Below the pieces are notes generated by a model. The model worked only from the letters and a program-made list of their open reading frames with translations. It was not told the DNA's origin and ran no database searches. Positions 1 through 12,547 of a stretch of DNA of 64,000 nucleotides are shown here, one piece after another. Position 1 is the stretch's first letter; each line of letters starts with the position of its first letter. The stretch spans positions 1-64,000 of the forward strand of contig WEDG01003391.1 of NCBI GenBank assembly GCA_017591395.1, read 5' to 3'. The translations under genes and the position numbers were made by a program. Source of the stretch: Schistocephalus solidus (taxonomy: Eukaryota > Platyhelminthes > Cestoda > Diphyllobothriidea > Diphyllobothriidae).

Positions 1-963
1 AGTAGAAAGATAGCACAACTGTAGACAATGGCTCTGTTTATGTTACCGTTGTCATAATATTGCAAAGATGAAAGGCCTGGTGAAGATTTCAATTAAACCT
101 ATTGAAATATGCCGACCAGGATAACAAAACCCAGTGTATACATTATTGACTCAGACATTTATATATGAAGCTATAACATTTTGACAAACATTTTTGAAGT
201 GGGTATTTGCGAAATTTTGACCAGTTAAAGGATTTCGGGGACAGGCCTATTGACCGAAGCTTTACTCATCTTCAGTTTTGTCCTCCATTAATCTCCGGTG
301 TTTATTTCTCACCAAAGACCTTGTAAATATGTCTTTTGTTATATTTTTCAGTTGCATGACATGAGAGCTGGTGATCAAATAAAGCTATTATCTATCCTTA
401 CATCCTGTGCCAGCTTCAATTCTCTATTTCGTGGAAAAGATAATTAATAGGTTTAACATGCAGGATGTCTACGATAAGTATGCATTTTTCTCACATGCGA
501 AATTATTTTTAGGTCAATTTTTTTATTTTTATTATTGAGTTTAGATAAAGGTACGCGAAATAAACATCAGAAGCATTTAAGTGTAAATACGAAGTGTTAA
601 GACTCCGACGGTCAAACGATCTTCACCGGATGGTCAGACTTAATCATTAGGCAGGCGTTACTGAATTGCTATCAGCGCAGTTAAAATCGTATGAACAGTA
701 ATTACACAAAGTCACCTAAGTGAAGTACAAATTCAGGCAAGGAATTGCACCTCTCTTCCAGTTTTACTATATTGAAATGGTTTGTGAGTCATTGCTGCAT
801 GATGGATACTGCTCGTCTCCTAGTATGTGTCACTAAGTTATTCTAGAAAGAGTGGTAAACCAAGAGCCTGTCATTTATTTTGCACCATTATGTGCAGCCA
901 ATTTCAGACTATTTGCACAAAGTAAGAAGCGGGGTGGTGAATTGGGGTTTTTTCCATGAGACC
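1..963. other. No recognisable gene
   Basis: AT-rich sequence with frequent stops in all frames. I see no conserved protein motif, RNA gene or clear repeat on either strand. Confidence 0.5.
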
Positions 964-1545
964 ATTAGAGTCACGCTCACCTACTGTGCATAAGGCGCCA
1001 TATTTTCCCGTGAGAAGAGAATGACGTAGGCTCAGGTCGTTTTTCACTGCAGCCTAGCAGGTGAAAACTATAACATATCCAGCGATGAAGTGGCGTTCAC
1101 CAGGAACTGTTTATCAGGTTTCCTAATTTCCGGGTAGTTGTATGGTCTACCCATCTTCATACTCTGTAGAGTCATGCTCACCGCTCTAATCACATGGCAC
1201 TCTTGGCAGAGGAGAAAAATGGATCAGGAGCGTAGGATCTACCGTTTTGCTCCGTGAGAGGTGCCGTTCGTAAATGCGTTGGGAGAAGTACCTGGCACAG
1301 AGATCAGTGCATTTTGTTTTTCACTGCAGCCTAGAAGGTGAAAGAAAAAATCTATACAACGATAAAACAGCGCACACCGCGTGATGCTTATCAAATGTTT
1401 GAAGTTCCGGGTTTGTGTATGGGTACCCATCTTCATACTCTGAAGAGTCACGCCCACACATCTTTTTACCAGACACTCTTGGCAGAGGAGCCAAATAGAT
1501 CCTGAGCCTAGGATCTACCGTTCTTTTCTGTTAGAGATGTCGTTT
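964..1545. repeat. Degenerate ~276-bp tandem repeat (about 2.3 copies)
   Basis: Several landmarks recur about 276-280 bp apart: TTTTTCACTGCAGCCTAG near 1039 and 1319, CCCATCTTCATACTCTG near 1149 and 1425, and CACTCTTGGCAGAGGAG near 1197 and 1474. The first copy lacks about 77 bp present in the second, and the third is partial. No coding capacity is evident. This could be a local duplication or a decayed satellite. Confidence 0.75.
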
Positions 1546-2539
1546 GTAAAAATGCTTTGTGTTATTTATCGATCTTTAATCACTCGCAAGTATAACAATG
1601 AATGAACAATGCATTTTTATTTAAAATAAGCAATGCTTTAAGAATTAAAAGCATAAAAACCGTGAAAGCAACAAAACTGTGTTGTGAAAGACGTTAGTTT
1701 TTTGGGAATGGGCAAATTTCGATATCGCTAAAAATCACTGAAACGAAGTTAACTTATGTTTAACTTATCCAGATAGTTTTTAAACGCGAAGAAACATGTG
1801 AATTAATCTGCCCCCTTTACGTTTTTTCAAATATTATCCACAAAGGCTGTTGGCGTCTAAGCATCCTTCAACATGGCTTCACAAGAATCGTTTCAGTCTC
1901 TTCACTTTCTCGATTCTTTTAAGATTTATTTGTATGATAAAAATACTGTTTAATTTTTCGCCAATAGCGATATGAAACTATAACACGTTATGGCTACTTT
2001 CATATAATGACAGGTGGGACAGTGATTTAAACTCGTTAATAGACTTGTCAATTGAAATCGTTAGTAAAACGTGTTACGTAGTTTAGGATAATATTTTCGG
2101 ATTAAAAATAATTAAATATGTTTCGCTAATAAATCACGTATGAAGCGTTTTGTTTGCTCAACAATAATCATCAGAAATTTCCTTACCATGGCTTATGATT
2201 TAATATAAATACTCCAGATGCTGATCAGGAGAGTGGAGATGTGGATAGTATGCGGATAATATTTGGGTCTGTTAAAAGGGTACAATTAGCATATTCATAT
2301 AATACGTGTACGTTGAGGGGTAATGCTTGAAAGAGTTTATTTCTGTGCAACACAAAATTGAGATAAGTGTTCGTTTTAAATGGGCCACAGTTAATAAGCA
2401 AATTATAAAGCAAAGAGCAGTTCTAAATTTCCGTTAATTTTGCCAATTAAAAACTGAACGATGCCTTCTCTAAGGTTTAATGTAGAGGATGTATCTGCAA
2501 CCAGTTCAATGGTAACATGTCTGGTGTTCCCTCTCAGGA
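1546..2539. other. AT-rich stretch, nothing recognised
   Basis: Low-complexity AT-rich sequence. I see no protein motif, RNA gene or clear repeat here. Confidence 0.5.
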
Positions 2540-3100
2540 TTGCAGATGTCTCGATTCGTTTGTTCACTTGGTCGCGAGCGAGGCTCTTCACAGAAACGTA
2601 ATAATAATTTTCTCGTAACAAATGCTCCCATACACAGACGCCCAGTTGACGTTGCTCCAGATATTGTGTACTCGTGTGGTTTCAACTACAAAATAGTGGA
2701 AGCAAAACGCCTCTCTTCCCGTAGCAAGAATCCTCCAATCTTACTTAAATTATTTTCAACAGTTGAGGTGTACTCAATCATTGCCCAACGAGGTCACTCT
2801 TTTCGCTATTTCGAAATGACAAAATGTTTCCTTTGTCGAGATCTTACACCAATGGAGCGAAAAAAATGGTCATTCCTATCATCCAGTTCTCAAACTAATA
2901 TTCACAAGACTGGTCGTATTTCCACTAACCTCAATGCACTGGTTAATTCATTTCCCCAGATGTCCAATTCGGTCATCCCCTCCACTCAACCTTCTACTTC
3001 GTTTCTCCCGCTACCGAATAATGAAATTTCCGGTGCTCGCAGCCTGCCTGTAATTTTCGCAACCCCTTCTAAATCATTTATACGGTCTTACCCGTCTTAA
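2540..3100 (+). pseudogene. LINE ORF1-like protein remnant
   Basis: An open frame of about 186 residues with no obvious membrane segment. The part around residues 75-115, including RDLTPMERKKW, resembles the basic, RNA-binding-type ORF1 products of CR1-like LINEs, in which a 'R(D/E)xTPxERKR' stretch is common. Its position just upstream of endonuclease and RT remnants on the same strand supports this. The assignment is from memory of the family. A chance open frame is the alternative. Confidence 0.45.
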
Positions 3101-3756
3101 GCACTTAGACTGACAGCTTCCCTCCTAAACGCAGTGCTCCTGGCCTATCTGGTGAAATTTTCCCGAGCTACATCGCATAAATAACGTTCTTTAAATTCAA
3201 AATCCGCAATCATCTGAATTTAAAGACATTTTATTTAACCTTCCACAAGCTACCTCGTACCGCAAACCCACGGGTTATCTTATATTACCAATTATATCGC
3301 CTAAGGCAGATTGACCGATGGACGTATATCGTACCCAGACCGAAACGCAAGATAGCGCAATTCTCAGTAATCGCATACTGCCTTCTCCAACACTAAACAA
3401 GCTTCTCCCACAGGCAAATAACGCCAATCGTGTTAACCGATAAACGAGACCAGTATCAGCACTTAATTCTTATTGCTGCTGGCCCTCTTCCGCCAGCCTC
3501 TCTATTCCATCGTACTTCCTCCATATCGTTTTATCTACGATTGGTTCGTTAGCGAAATGTTGTATTCCTACACCTTTAAGATATCCCTCTCAGCCTTTTC
3601 ATAATGACGTTCCATGTACCAATCGTTCTGGCGCAGTTGGCAGTTACCCTTCAAAACACAATAACTTACAACTTAATTACCCACCTCCAAATTCTTTTAT
3701 AAATTACGATTACCCAAGATTGGAAGCATGAACTACCCTTGATATCATATTAATTA

Positions 3757-4375
3757 ATGCTTGATCTGTTTTAAATAAGATGGCAAGACTGAGGGCCATT
3801 GAGTTCGAGTTAATGCCTTATATTTTTATGTAACTAAATCTTGGACACATCCCCTAATTTCCAACTCTTTGCTTGTCATAGACCAGTATAATCTCTACCG
3901 TCAAGATTGCACTTGTAAGCGTTGTGGTGGTTGTCATCTCTATATTAAAGCTTCATTTAAGCACTTCCCGATTGATCAAGATGTTAATTAATTCGCTGGT
4001 AATTACTGCTTCACACCAATTATCCTGTCGCCCCGAAAAAAGGCGATTCTCGGATGTATTAACAAACCACCTAATTGATCATCCGATGAGGATGCAAAAC
4101 TTTTTGAAATATTTAAATTGGTTTCAGAGTCCAATTTTAGCATAAAAATAATCGCCGGGGATTTTATTTTCCTGAAATTGACTGGAATTTAAACTTTTGT
4201 ACACCCAGATTTCAGCCTTTCCTTGTTACCATTAATTTTTCTTATTGGTCCCATCTTGTCCGTTTTTCAACAAGAGACAAGCATATTTTAGACCTGATTT
4301 TCACAAAACAACATTGCTCCCCTCTTCGTTGATTTAAGCAGGGCCCCTTCCAAAGTGACCATACATTCATTCACT
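3757..4375 (+). pseudogene. LINE APE-type endonuclease remnant
   Basis: Read across frames, the plus strand gives the N-terminal LNKMARL motif near 3773, a CxxCGGCH-like stretch near 3915-3935, an AGDFxFPEIDW-like motif near 4155-4190 (the catalytic GDFN region), and an ILDLIFT-like stretch near 4285. The order matches the endonuclease domain that nicks target DNA in non-LTR retrotransposition. Several stops and at least two frameshifts interrupt it, so no product is expected. Confidence 0.65.
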
Positions 4376-4912
4376 GTTGCTAACCGATTATCTCATTGAA
4401 AAAGACTACCGCTGTTCTTAACTTTCATGCTTTTGACCTCGCAGATATGAGCATGATTAATACCTTTTTGTACTAATTGGACTGGCCGCATCTCTCCTCC
4501 ACGAACGACGCAGCAGGTCTTTCTGATTTCATGTCAGTCGTTTCAAAAAACATCCTGGAATTTGTGTCAACCAAAATTGTTAAGCCCTATGCTTTGGAAT
4601 CCACCGTCCCTCACTTTCTTTTGCCAAGAATAAAGAAACTGAGGAGGCAATTAAAAGATCAATATACATCTAAGGATTGCAGAGATTTTTAAATAAGCCT
4701 CTGAGATTTATCTTACACGTGACAGACAGAAGGAATCTTGCGCACTCAGTGAGCCAAACTCTGCAAAATCTGTTACTCAACTGTTCCGCCGTCGATCCTC
4801 CTCTAAACGAGGTTATGAAATTCCTCCATTACTAAACAAAGACAAGAACTTCGTTTTCGAAGACTCTGGCAAGGCAGAACTGTTTAGTGCGTTCTTTGCA
4901 AATCATCTTACG

Positions 4913-5765
4913 ATGGAATCTGACCCGGTTCCGATGTTTCAGGCATCCTCATTGAATGTTATCAGCACTTTTGATTTCTTCTTAGAACTAATTCTTAAGC
5001 AAATAATTCGTCTCAAAAACTCGCACTCTTCGGGGACTGACGGTATTCCAAACTCAGTTATTAAGAGAGTGCCGAGCCTCCCCCGATTGCTTAGACATAT
5101 ATTCTCAATTTATCTTCTAAACGGAATTATTCCTGACTCATGGAACACATCTATTATTCTTCCGGTCTTCAAGTCGGGATCCCGTTCAGACGTAAAAAAT
5201 TATCGAGTCCTTCAGAAAACCCCGGCTCCTGAAAAAACTCTTAAAAAAATATTTTTCATCAATTTCTCGACTTTTTCCTAGAAGATAAGCTTTCAAGTGA
5301 CTCGCAATATGGTTTTCTACCTAGGAGATTATGCGAAGAGTGTCACTTAGCTTTTCATAACCTCGTCACTTCCCTTCGTAATGAGCAGCAGCTAGTGGTT
5401 GTGATCTACTTTGTCCTGAGCAAAGCCTTTGACAAGGTACCGCAAAGACGTCTTCTGGTGAAACTGGAAGCCCTCGGCATCCGGTCTCCTCTCCTTGACT
5501 TCAATGGTTCCTACTTGTCTAACCGCAGCCAGAAGGTTTTAGTAGGTCATAGCTATTCGGGGCCTCAGCAGATCACGAGTGGCGTTTTTCAAGGCACAAT
5601 TCTAGGTCCCCTTCTCTTCATTCTGTACATAAACGAAATTTCAACTTTACTCACAAATTCACAAAATTCTGTAAATCCTGATGATTTTAAATGCATTCAG
5701 TCATTTTCTAAGGACACGGCCAATAGTGGCTTTGATAAAATAAACACTGGCGTACTTATAATCTG
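4913..5765 (+). pseudogene. LINE reverse transcriptase remnant, catalytic box altered
   Basis: Residues encoded around 5030-5200 show the SSGTDGIPNSVIK motif and the WNTSIILPVFKSG motif of RT fingers. After a frameshift near 5215-5285, the frame continues with LSKAFDKVPQRRLL (RT motif A, about 5410-5450), a motif B region GVFQGTILGPLLFILY (5581-5628), and then motif C. Motif C should read YADD but here reads NPDD (about 5673-5684). Frame breaks and the altered catalytic box make this a dead gene. Confidence 0.8.
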
Positions 5766-5838
5766 TGCCCGAAGTCAGGACTCAACCAAATATTTTGACT
5801 TTGTATCACATGTTTGTTGTGTACCAGGATCAGCTTAG

Positions 5839-6139
5839 AAGTGCTGGCGGACATTGTGATCGTCAGACACACAACAATCGATATCGGAATCTTAACAATT
5901 AAGCTTACTCAGCTTTCTTCGGGTCCTTGCGTAACCCGCTTCCTACGTGCTACAGAAAAAATTCTCTCGCCAAGAAAGGGGTGGAGATCAGAAAGGAACG
6001 GAGAAATACTGGCAAACTGGCTTCAAAAGCTGCGTGGTTCTTTGCTTCATTTTAAAATTCGATTTTGAATTCGATTCCGAAAATTTCTTCTTATTGTGCT
6101 CAGTAAACTATTCGCTTAATAACTTAAGCTGCTCGTTGA
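5839..6139. other. No recognised feature
   Basis: Unassigned sequence between the LINE D remnant and a tRNA-like SINE. I could not recognise a LINE 3' tail or a gene. Confidence 0.45.
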
Positions 6140-6310
6140 AAATTAATGCATTCTCAAAGTGATCTTACTGGCATGGGCAATGCAAATGTTGATGACCTAT
6201 CCAAGCGAAAAAATTATTCTCCGCCGCAGATGGGATTCGAAACACCAACCTCTCGATTAGCAACCGATGCTCTTGACAGCCCGGCCACGCTCAGGCAACC
6301 GGCAGACAAA
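6140..6310 (-). repeat. tRNA-derived SINE relic (tRNA-Ser-like head)
   Basis: Read on the minus strand, 6288-6278 gives an A-box-like TGGCCGGGCTG and 6246-6232 gives a B-box-like GGTGTTTCGAATCCC. Between them TTGCTAA (6263-6257) would be an anticodon loop with GCT. The anticodon stem and acceptor stem do not pair well, so this is a SINE head rather than a functional tRNA gene. The sequence leftward from 6221 would be its body. The internal boxes are those used by RNA polymerase III. Confidence 0.6.
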
Positions 6311-6569
6311 CAAATAGTACATATTTCAAAAATAATTATATCTCCCACCTTCGTTAACGGTTTTCGATTAAATGGGACAAAAACTTGCTAGAAATACTCA
6401 AGTTACTGTCAGCTGACCGAGAAGAACCACCAAGCAACAATATTTAAGAAAACAGTGTGCTACTGACCTCGACCAAAAGAAAGATAAACATTTAAATGGC
6501 TGGAGCGCTGTACTCATCAAACATAACAAAATTAAATTGCCGGGAGGCGATGCAAAAGGGCTGAAGAAC

Positions 6570-8530
6570 ATCAGCAAGCTAGAATATAGTCATCGCGATT
6601 TCCTTGTGATTGAATCAATATTAAGCATAAAAAAAAGAAGAACGAAGTCATTAGAACAATCCTCTGAGTCAGTTGAAATACAGATGACCAGATAGAAAAT
6701 AAGCAACTATTAAATAATGTCATAAATTTTCCCAGGTTCGGAAAATCTGGTGCCCACAAAATCCGTTTATACAAAAGAAAATCAGCGATTGACGGTCCCT
6801 GAACAATCGAACAACAGTAATCGTAAGGTATTCCAAAACCACGAATGAGTGACAGCAGCATGCTCTATACATCGCACTTCAATAGAAAAGATCAAGGTAG
6901 CCAGCAAAGTAATGGCATTAAAGAGGCCTGCGACTTATCAACAGACCTGGATGCCACAAACCCAAATTCAGGTTTACCGCAGCTATTCGAGCAAACGCAG
7001 TGCCAGAATGAAGTATGCTGTTTGAAAGACCAAAAGTGATATATGAAAATCAACCAACAGGCTCCTCGATGAAGAATAATATGGACACATTAATAAAGGC
7101 AGTAACAAAGTGCATGATTCAACCCTCCATCACTAAAAGAAATCAGGAAGAAGAAACGTTTTTTACCCTGACATTTCACTTTGTCTTGTAGTTCAGCGAG
7201 CTTCCGAGGCTACTTGTGAAACCCCAAAAGAAAGGGTAAAACAGGATCTGCTGGCATTCCAAAATTTATTGCATGATACACAAAACCCATGGTGATAGTC
7301 AAAATCCAAAAGATCTTTCTTGAGGTGTGAACATGACCGTTTAAAGTCATCTTTGGGAGTAAACAGTAGGTAGATCTACTGCTCTCTGGAAGGGCAGACT
7401 ACAAAAGAATCATTATGGAGTTTTTTTCGGTCAGAATACTCTCCCACCGATCGGATGAAAATGCGGAAACTGGTAGCAGAATTAAAAACGTAAATACGAG
7501 GGGGAACAAAAGTTGAAAATTGAAAATAAACTAATCAAAAAAGATGTCCACTCGTTTAATGGGAACATCCTGGGAAATTGATGGCAACCACGCTGGTCAA
7601 AAGCCCTACCAAATGCCTATACATTTGAGCCCAGTCAAAGGAGTGGCTATATCTTGCGAAATATTCAGCAATCATCTCCAGGTGCAAGAAACAACTTAAA
7701 ATCTTCCAAAAGCGAGAGAAAAAAAAACAAGATGACAATGACGTACACAAATGTGCAGAGTCTATTAAACAAAATGTATGAAATCAAACTTGTCGTGGAC
7801 CATTCACAACCTGACCTCATAGCCCTAACTGAAAAATTGTTGAAGGAGCAACTCGCTGACCCAAAAGTCAGGAAAGATGGATTTCACCTTATCCGCATGG
7901 ATATAAATGGACGTGGCATTGGCTACATTCCAGATGGGCCCTTACCGAAAATGAATACGTTTTGCTAAATAATTCGTTGTAAACTGAAAGTCCTAAACCA
8001 ATTGGACCTACATATTGCCGTTTTATATCAACCACCAGGACAGCGGACGGACACGGATGAAGCACTCATCACGGAGGTAAAGCAAATCTACCGTAGCAAA
8101 AACTTTTTAATACTTGGAGATTTAAACGCTACCGACATCGATTGGGAATTTATGTACTGCTCACGATCGTTAAATTCATTTAAACAGAAAAAACTTCAGC
8201 TGGTAACTGACGAATTTTATACCCAACGCGGTTCAAAAATAAGCAGCAGTCAAACTTTTTGGAGCTTACTATTAGAAAAATAAGACAATTGCATCCTTGC
8301 TTTAAGTTCCTATGTGCCCCTTGGAGCGTTTCGTTACCCTTGTGGGCGACATCGGAAATAAAAAGGCATCATAAGAAGATAGGATGACTGTGGAGAAAGA
8401 GGCCAGATATGAACAAAGCAAAACAAAATAAAATTCAACAATCTTTGGCCTATACGGTGATCTTTAAAATAAGCAGTAAAAAAACTCCTTGGGTTAAATC
8501 AGAGGCGGAGTTTGGTGATCCACCAATTAA
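6570..8530 (+). mobile_element. Decayed LINE fragment (LINE E)
   Basis: A plus-strand region whose best part is an endonuclease remnant at 7654-8283. Weak ORF1-like coding may precede it (FPRFGKSGAHKIR near 6732). After 8283 a short PWVKSEAEF-like linker appears near 8490, and the RT domain is missing. It stops near 8550, where the 3' part of LINE B (minus strand) begins. Confidence 0.6.
7654..8283 (+). pseudogene. APE-type endonuclease remnant of LINE E
   Basis: The first half (to about 7968) contains NVQSLLNKM followed by HSQPDLIALTE, the start of a CR1-like endonuclease domain. Here the glutamate of the TE(T)W motif is retained, but the tryptophan is replaced. After a stop and frameshift near 7968, the second half (8002-8283) carries YQPPGQ and LILGDLNATDIDW, the catalytic GDFN region. 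Two frames are needed to read it, so it is a pseudogene. Confidence 0.8.
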
Positions 8531-8554
8531 ATAATATAAGAGAAAAAATTTGCT

Positions 8555-9127
8555 TCACTAAAACATTAATAGCTTAATGCAATGGGATATTATTGTGATG
8601 TTGTTGACAACGTATGAGGGTTCGGAACGCTCCTTGTGGGGTGAGAGATAATATAGCAGTCAGAGCTACTGTTTATTAACACCAGTGGAGGTGAGAGAGG
8701 ACGAAAGCATCGTAGACAACATGGTCGAAAGGAAGAGGGGACAGTAGAGGTCACGAGATCATAATGGAGATTCGACCTTACTGACTGCATAGTCCACCAC
8801 CAGAGAGGCAAAACCATCAGAACCCACATCAATCATCAACAGAAACTGGAGACTATCGTAGGGGTTGCAAATTCAGAGGAAATTATCAAGGTTGTCAAGA
8901 CTTGGCAATGCTAGTTTAAAAGTAGGGAAAGAAAAAGTGAATGCAAAGATTGACTCTGCAGAGGATGATGGAAATATAATTAGAGACCAATTTAATATCA
9001 AGGGAGCTGCTTCAAATACCAGGAGGACCCTTTTCAAAATCCAAAATTTGCGAGTTTGGGAAGGAAACAGACAATAAGAACTTAAAATCTTCCGAAGTTA
9101 AATGTTTGCGTTATTTGGTTTTTAAAA
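8555..9127 (-). mobile_element. LINE B copy 1, 3' non-coding part (left of LINE A insertion)
   Basis: This ~570-bp segment aligns as a reverse complement with about 20155-20700, by eye roughly 75% identical along the whole length. At 20155-20700 the same sequence directly follows the C-terminal coding end of LINE B. I therefore read it as the LINE B 3' untranslated region, separated from its coding part (12558-13424) by LINE A. Open frames inside it (for example 8865-9077) are probably fortuitous. Confidence 0.7.
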
Positions 9128-9433
9128 TAGCTAATAATAGTAATAGTTGTATTTAATACCGGTTTACAGGCATTGTCAGGTGAAATATTCAGTGGGTAGA
9201 GGCTGGCAGTGAAAAAAACTCCTGAATATATATCATTATAAGTGTTTTTCCTATTTTTCATGTTATTCAGGAGAAAAAAAACTGCCGCCTGTAAGGATGA
9301 TAGCAATTCAGATCAGGGAAGGGCTAACACAATTGCAGTCTGTATGCAGTCTCTCTGTCTTTGCTAGGAACCGGGATTCTGCCTCAGGCAAGAAATGCAT
9401 CCGTGTACGGTCGCTCACTGTCTGCCGAAGAAG

Positions 9434-10182
9434 TCAACGGGTGCAGGCTGCAGAGACGGTGCCGTATCCCTCAAAGGTAACACCTGGGATCGAGTTCAGA
9501 TGCCGCGCACTCCGTCGAACAGGAAAACAGATTCTACCGTGTCGGCGCCCAGAATTCTTGGAAACTGTTCTGAATGCAAAAAAACTAGTAATGGTAATCT
9601 TAAACAAAGAATAACTCCGTTGGACTTTTTTTATATTATGGGGAAGTTTATTCCACATGGCCATGGCGTTTATCGAAAAGAACCGTCGATACTTAACTGT
9701 GCGAGCTAATGGAAGAAATAAAAAGACATTGCGATGACTGCTGCGCCGAGGATGGTCAAGCTGCCTCACAGTGATAAAGGGGATTAAATGTACGATTATT
9801 CAAAAGCTTAAAAAGCAAAAATAGTCCCTTCTGCACTCGGCGAAACCATAAAGGGATCAATGTTAACAAGGCCCACAGCGTTCTTGATACGACAGATTAC
9901 GGTGCTCCAACGATAAAATTCTTTTTCGTGAAGAAGTGTTGGACCGATTCTATTTTTCTTCCGTTCGCTAGCGCGCAGAAGGCTAAATAGAAACGAGCAG
10001 TATTCCAGGCCAGGTCTTACGTACATTTCATAAAGGCGAAGTCTAATATCAATAGTTTTAAAATTTCGGAGGATAAACCCGGCAGTTCTGCGTGCTTTGG
10101 AGACAATCAGGGCGCAATGCTCTGAAAAGATTGAGACCGTTGGAATATGATATGCCCAGGTCCTTAACAACGCCAGGTACAT
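9434..10182 (-). pseudogene. LINE A C-terminal region of ORF2
   Basis: Two consecutive minus-strand frames, 10182-9808 and 9769-9434. The first contains ARRTAGFILRNF and YVRPGLEYCS, and the second FFSINAMAMWNKLP with a following SLFK. These are the conserved post-RT landmarks of CR1/Jockey-type ORF2 proteins. A frameshift lies between them. The 3' untranslated tail follows to about 9131. Confidence 0.8.
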
Positions 10183-10322
10183 TTTATATCGTGGCCATCT
10201 ATGCTAAGATGAGGCTGATGGTTGTCACCGACAACCATAACGGAACTTATTGTGCCAAGAAAGGGAAAGGCGCCATGTGCAGCACCACTGGGCAAACGCC
10301 TCGAGATCATTTTTTTAATAGA

Positions 10323-11050
10323 TCAATCACGGTGTCGCGATCTGCCGGCTTGTATCGATAGGCAACTTTTTAAATCGTCGGCATACATAAAGGGCCTACC
10401 ATTTCGAAATAAACCTGGCACATCATTGACAAAAAGACAAAATAAAAGCGGGCCTAGCACACTACCCTGAATAACTCCACTCCGCACACGTGCCGAGTTT
10501 GAGATAGCATTGGAGATCTTAACATGTTGTGTACGAGAGCTCAGGTAAGAAGATATCAAGCTCAGAAGTTTACCACATATACCGAAAGAGGAGAGTTTCA
10601 GGAGAAGAAGGGCATGGTCAACACGATCGAAGGCCTTGGTGAAATCGAAATAGACTATGTAAAGTGCAAAGCCATTATCCCTAGATTGTAGAACATGATC
10701 AAAGAAAGAGAGCTGACATGTGTCACAAGACCTAGTTTTGAGGAACCCATGCTGGGCTGCACTCAATAGGTTATTCTCAGTTAAATGATACATCATCTTA
10801 TCTTTGATCAAGGTCTCCAGGATTTTTCGAAGCTGCGGACAGTGTGTTGATTGGCCTAAAAATCGTCAAATGACGTAGATTGGCCGCGTTTGGGGATAGG
10901 TAGAATATGCGATTCCTTCCATACACTGGGAAAGGTTTCACTTTCAAGAGCTAGATTAAATATCTTACATAGAAGTGACGGGAAAATATCATTAGCATCC
11001 GCCTTTATAATACTGATCGGTACGCCATCTGGTCCAGGACTATAAGATTG
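10323..11050 (-). pseudogene. LINE A reverse transcriptase remnant
   Basis: Minus strand. Around 11045-10855 the fingers motif SPGPDGVPISIIK and WKESHILPIPKRG are readable. A frameshift near 10850 leads into an open frame of about 162 residues (10811-10323). That frame has QHGFLKTRSC, YFDFTKAFDRVDH (motif A), SGVIQGSVLGPLLF (motif B) and an intact MYADDLK (motif C). The catalytic aspartates are present, but the frame then ends within the thumb region. Confidence 0.85.
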
Positions 11051-11673
11051 ACGAAAACGTCGAATGGCTACGGTTACGTCCCAGAGGGTAAAAGTTATGG
11101 TTTCGAGGACGGCACCGGTCCAAACCTGGATGGGCGGACGGGGGAGCGGTCGAATTTTTCAATAAATGTTCTGGACAAGAAAACGTTAAAACTATCAGCC
11201 GTCAATTTGTCATCAACTACAGGATTGCCAATGGAATCCAGTAGTACGGGGTGCCATGTTTTACTATGGGTTCTAATTGCGTGTGAAAAAAAAGTTTCGC
11301 TACATTTAACGAACGGTTTTTCGACATATTTGACCTCTTCAGCTAGCCGTTTTTTTCTTCGGTTAGCCTCTTGGCCTGCTCAAAAAAATACGGTGAATCA
11401 AAGGGCAGAACGGAAATGTCGTTTTGCAAATGGAATCGACGAGAGAGTTTACGCAACCTACGGCGAAAAGATAAAAGGGAGATAAACCTCATCCGCGACA
11501 TTAATTAATTTCTTACGGGTAACAAAACGAGAAATAAGTGGATCTAAAACTTGGTAAAGCATACCGGTACAGGTGTTCACATCCTGACACATAAAGAAAT
11601 TAGTGCAGTCGTGGGAGTAAAGATTTATCAATAATTCTGTTGAAAGCGCTAATCGAAAATCAAAGAAAAAAAG

Positions 11674-12547
11674 CTATATTTCTTTGGAAGGCGTTTCATC
11701 GGTTTCGAGTTGTAGTGTAGAAACAACGATATCATGGTCTGAGCTCCCAAGTGGGCCTAATGATGACACTGTCAAAGGCAGGCAACCTCTGCAGAAGATT
11801 AGATCAAGTATGCTTGATCCTCGGGTAGGGAAGTCAACAACCTGGGTCCACATGCCAATATCTACGGCCTCGAGAAAGTCCTCGAACTTTCTGGGGCCGG
11901 AGGGGAACAAAACCAGCGAATGTCAGGAAGGTTGAAATCACCTGCAATTAAGCAATACTTAAAATTTAAGTCAACTGCGGCATGGAATGCTTGTGAGAGA
12001 CGAAGATCGAAATCCTCACTGGTATTGGGCGGGCAATAGACACAACCAATGAGTAAAGTGTTCCTATTTTTTAAGGTAATTTGAAGCCAGCAGCTCTCGT
12101 CAACCGCAGTAAATTGTGGATGATCTAAGGTCGAAATTGCAGCGCTTGTTTAATGTAGATACAGCTTCCTCCACCACGACTATTTACGGCGATCATTTCG
12201 AGTACAATTATAACCTATAAAGAGAGAGTTCCGGGGTCGGCCACGGAAGGTGTTGCCCATGTTTCAGTTACTATAACGATATCTGGACAGTGGACAAAGA
12301 CTAGAGTCTGAAGCAGGGGCATTTTATTGAGCAAGGATCTAGCATTTAGAACGAACAGTTTAAGTGGGCAAGGTGGTTGTTTTTTAGGGAGAGTGGCTAA
12401 TTCATCCAGTGGTTCACGGGCCACTGAACGTTGGGGGCGGGTGCTCCCGCCCTGTACTGGAAAAAAGGTGGGATCATACGCGCGTGATGCGGGTGAATCG
12501 GAGTAAAATATGGAGGTGGAAATGACAGAAAGGGGAACTGAGCACAA
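11674..12547 (-). pseudogene. LINE A endonuclease domain remnant
   Basis: Minus strand. An N-terminal part (12547-12215) has LNARSLLNKMPLLQ and VTETWATPS. A C-terminal part (11910-11674) has DFPTRGSSILDLIF and the SDHD catalytic motif. Between them (about 12210-11910) the frame is disrupted by stops. The protein would nick chromosomal target DNA in target-primed reverse transcription. The missing first part of ORF2 fits 5' truncation during insertion. Confidence 0.8.

Larger units (their letters stand above)
2540..5765 (+). mobile_element. Decayed non-LTR retrotransposon (LINE D, CR1/Jockey-like)
   Basis: In order on the plus strand lie an ORF1-like remnant (2540-3100), an APE-type endonuclease remnant (about 3757-4375) and a reverse transcriptase remnant (about 4913-5765). 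Reading frames are broken by many stops and frameshifts, so this is an old, inactive copy. The RT part closely resembles the LINE B fragment at 12558-13424: both share the segment around LFILYIN, LTNSQN and DTANS. Neither the 5' end nor a 3' tail can be placed with confidence. Confidence 0.8.

Noticed and set aside
8865..9077. 70-codon frame conserved with one at 20174-20368 on the opposite strand
   Set aside because: The similarity extends well beyond the frame on both sides and fits the LINE B 3' non-coding region. It runs antisense to LINE B and has no start or motif of its own.
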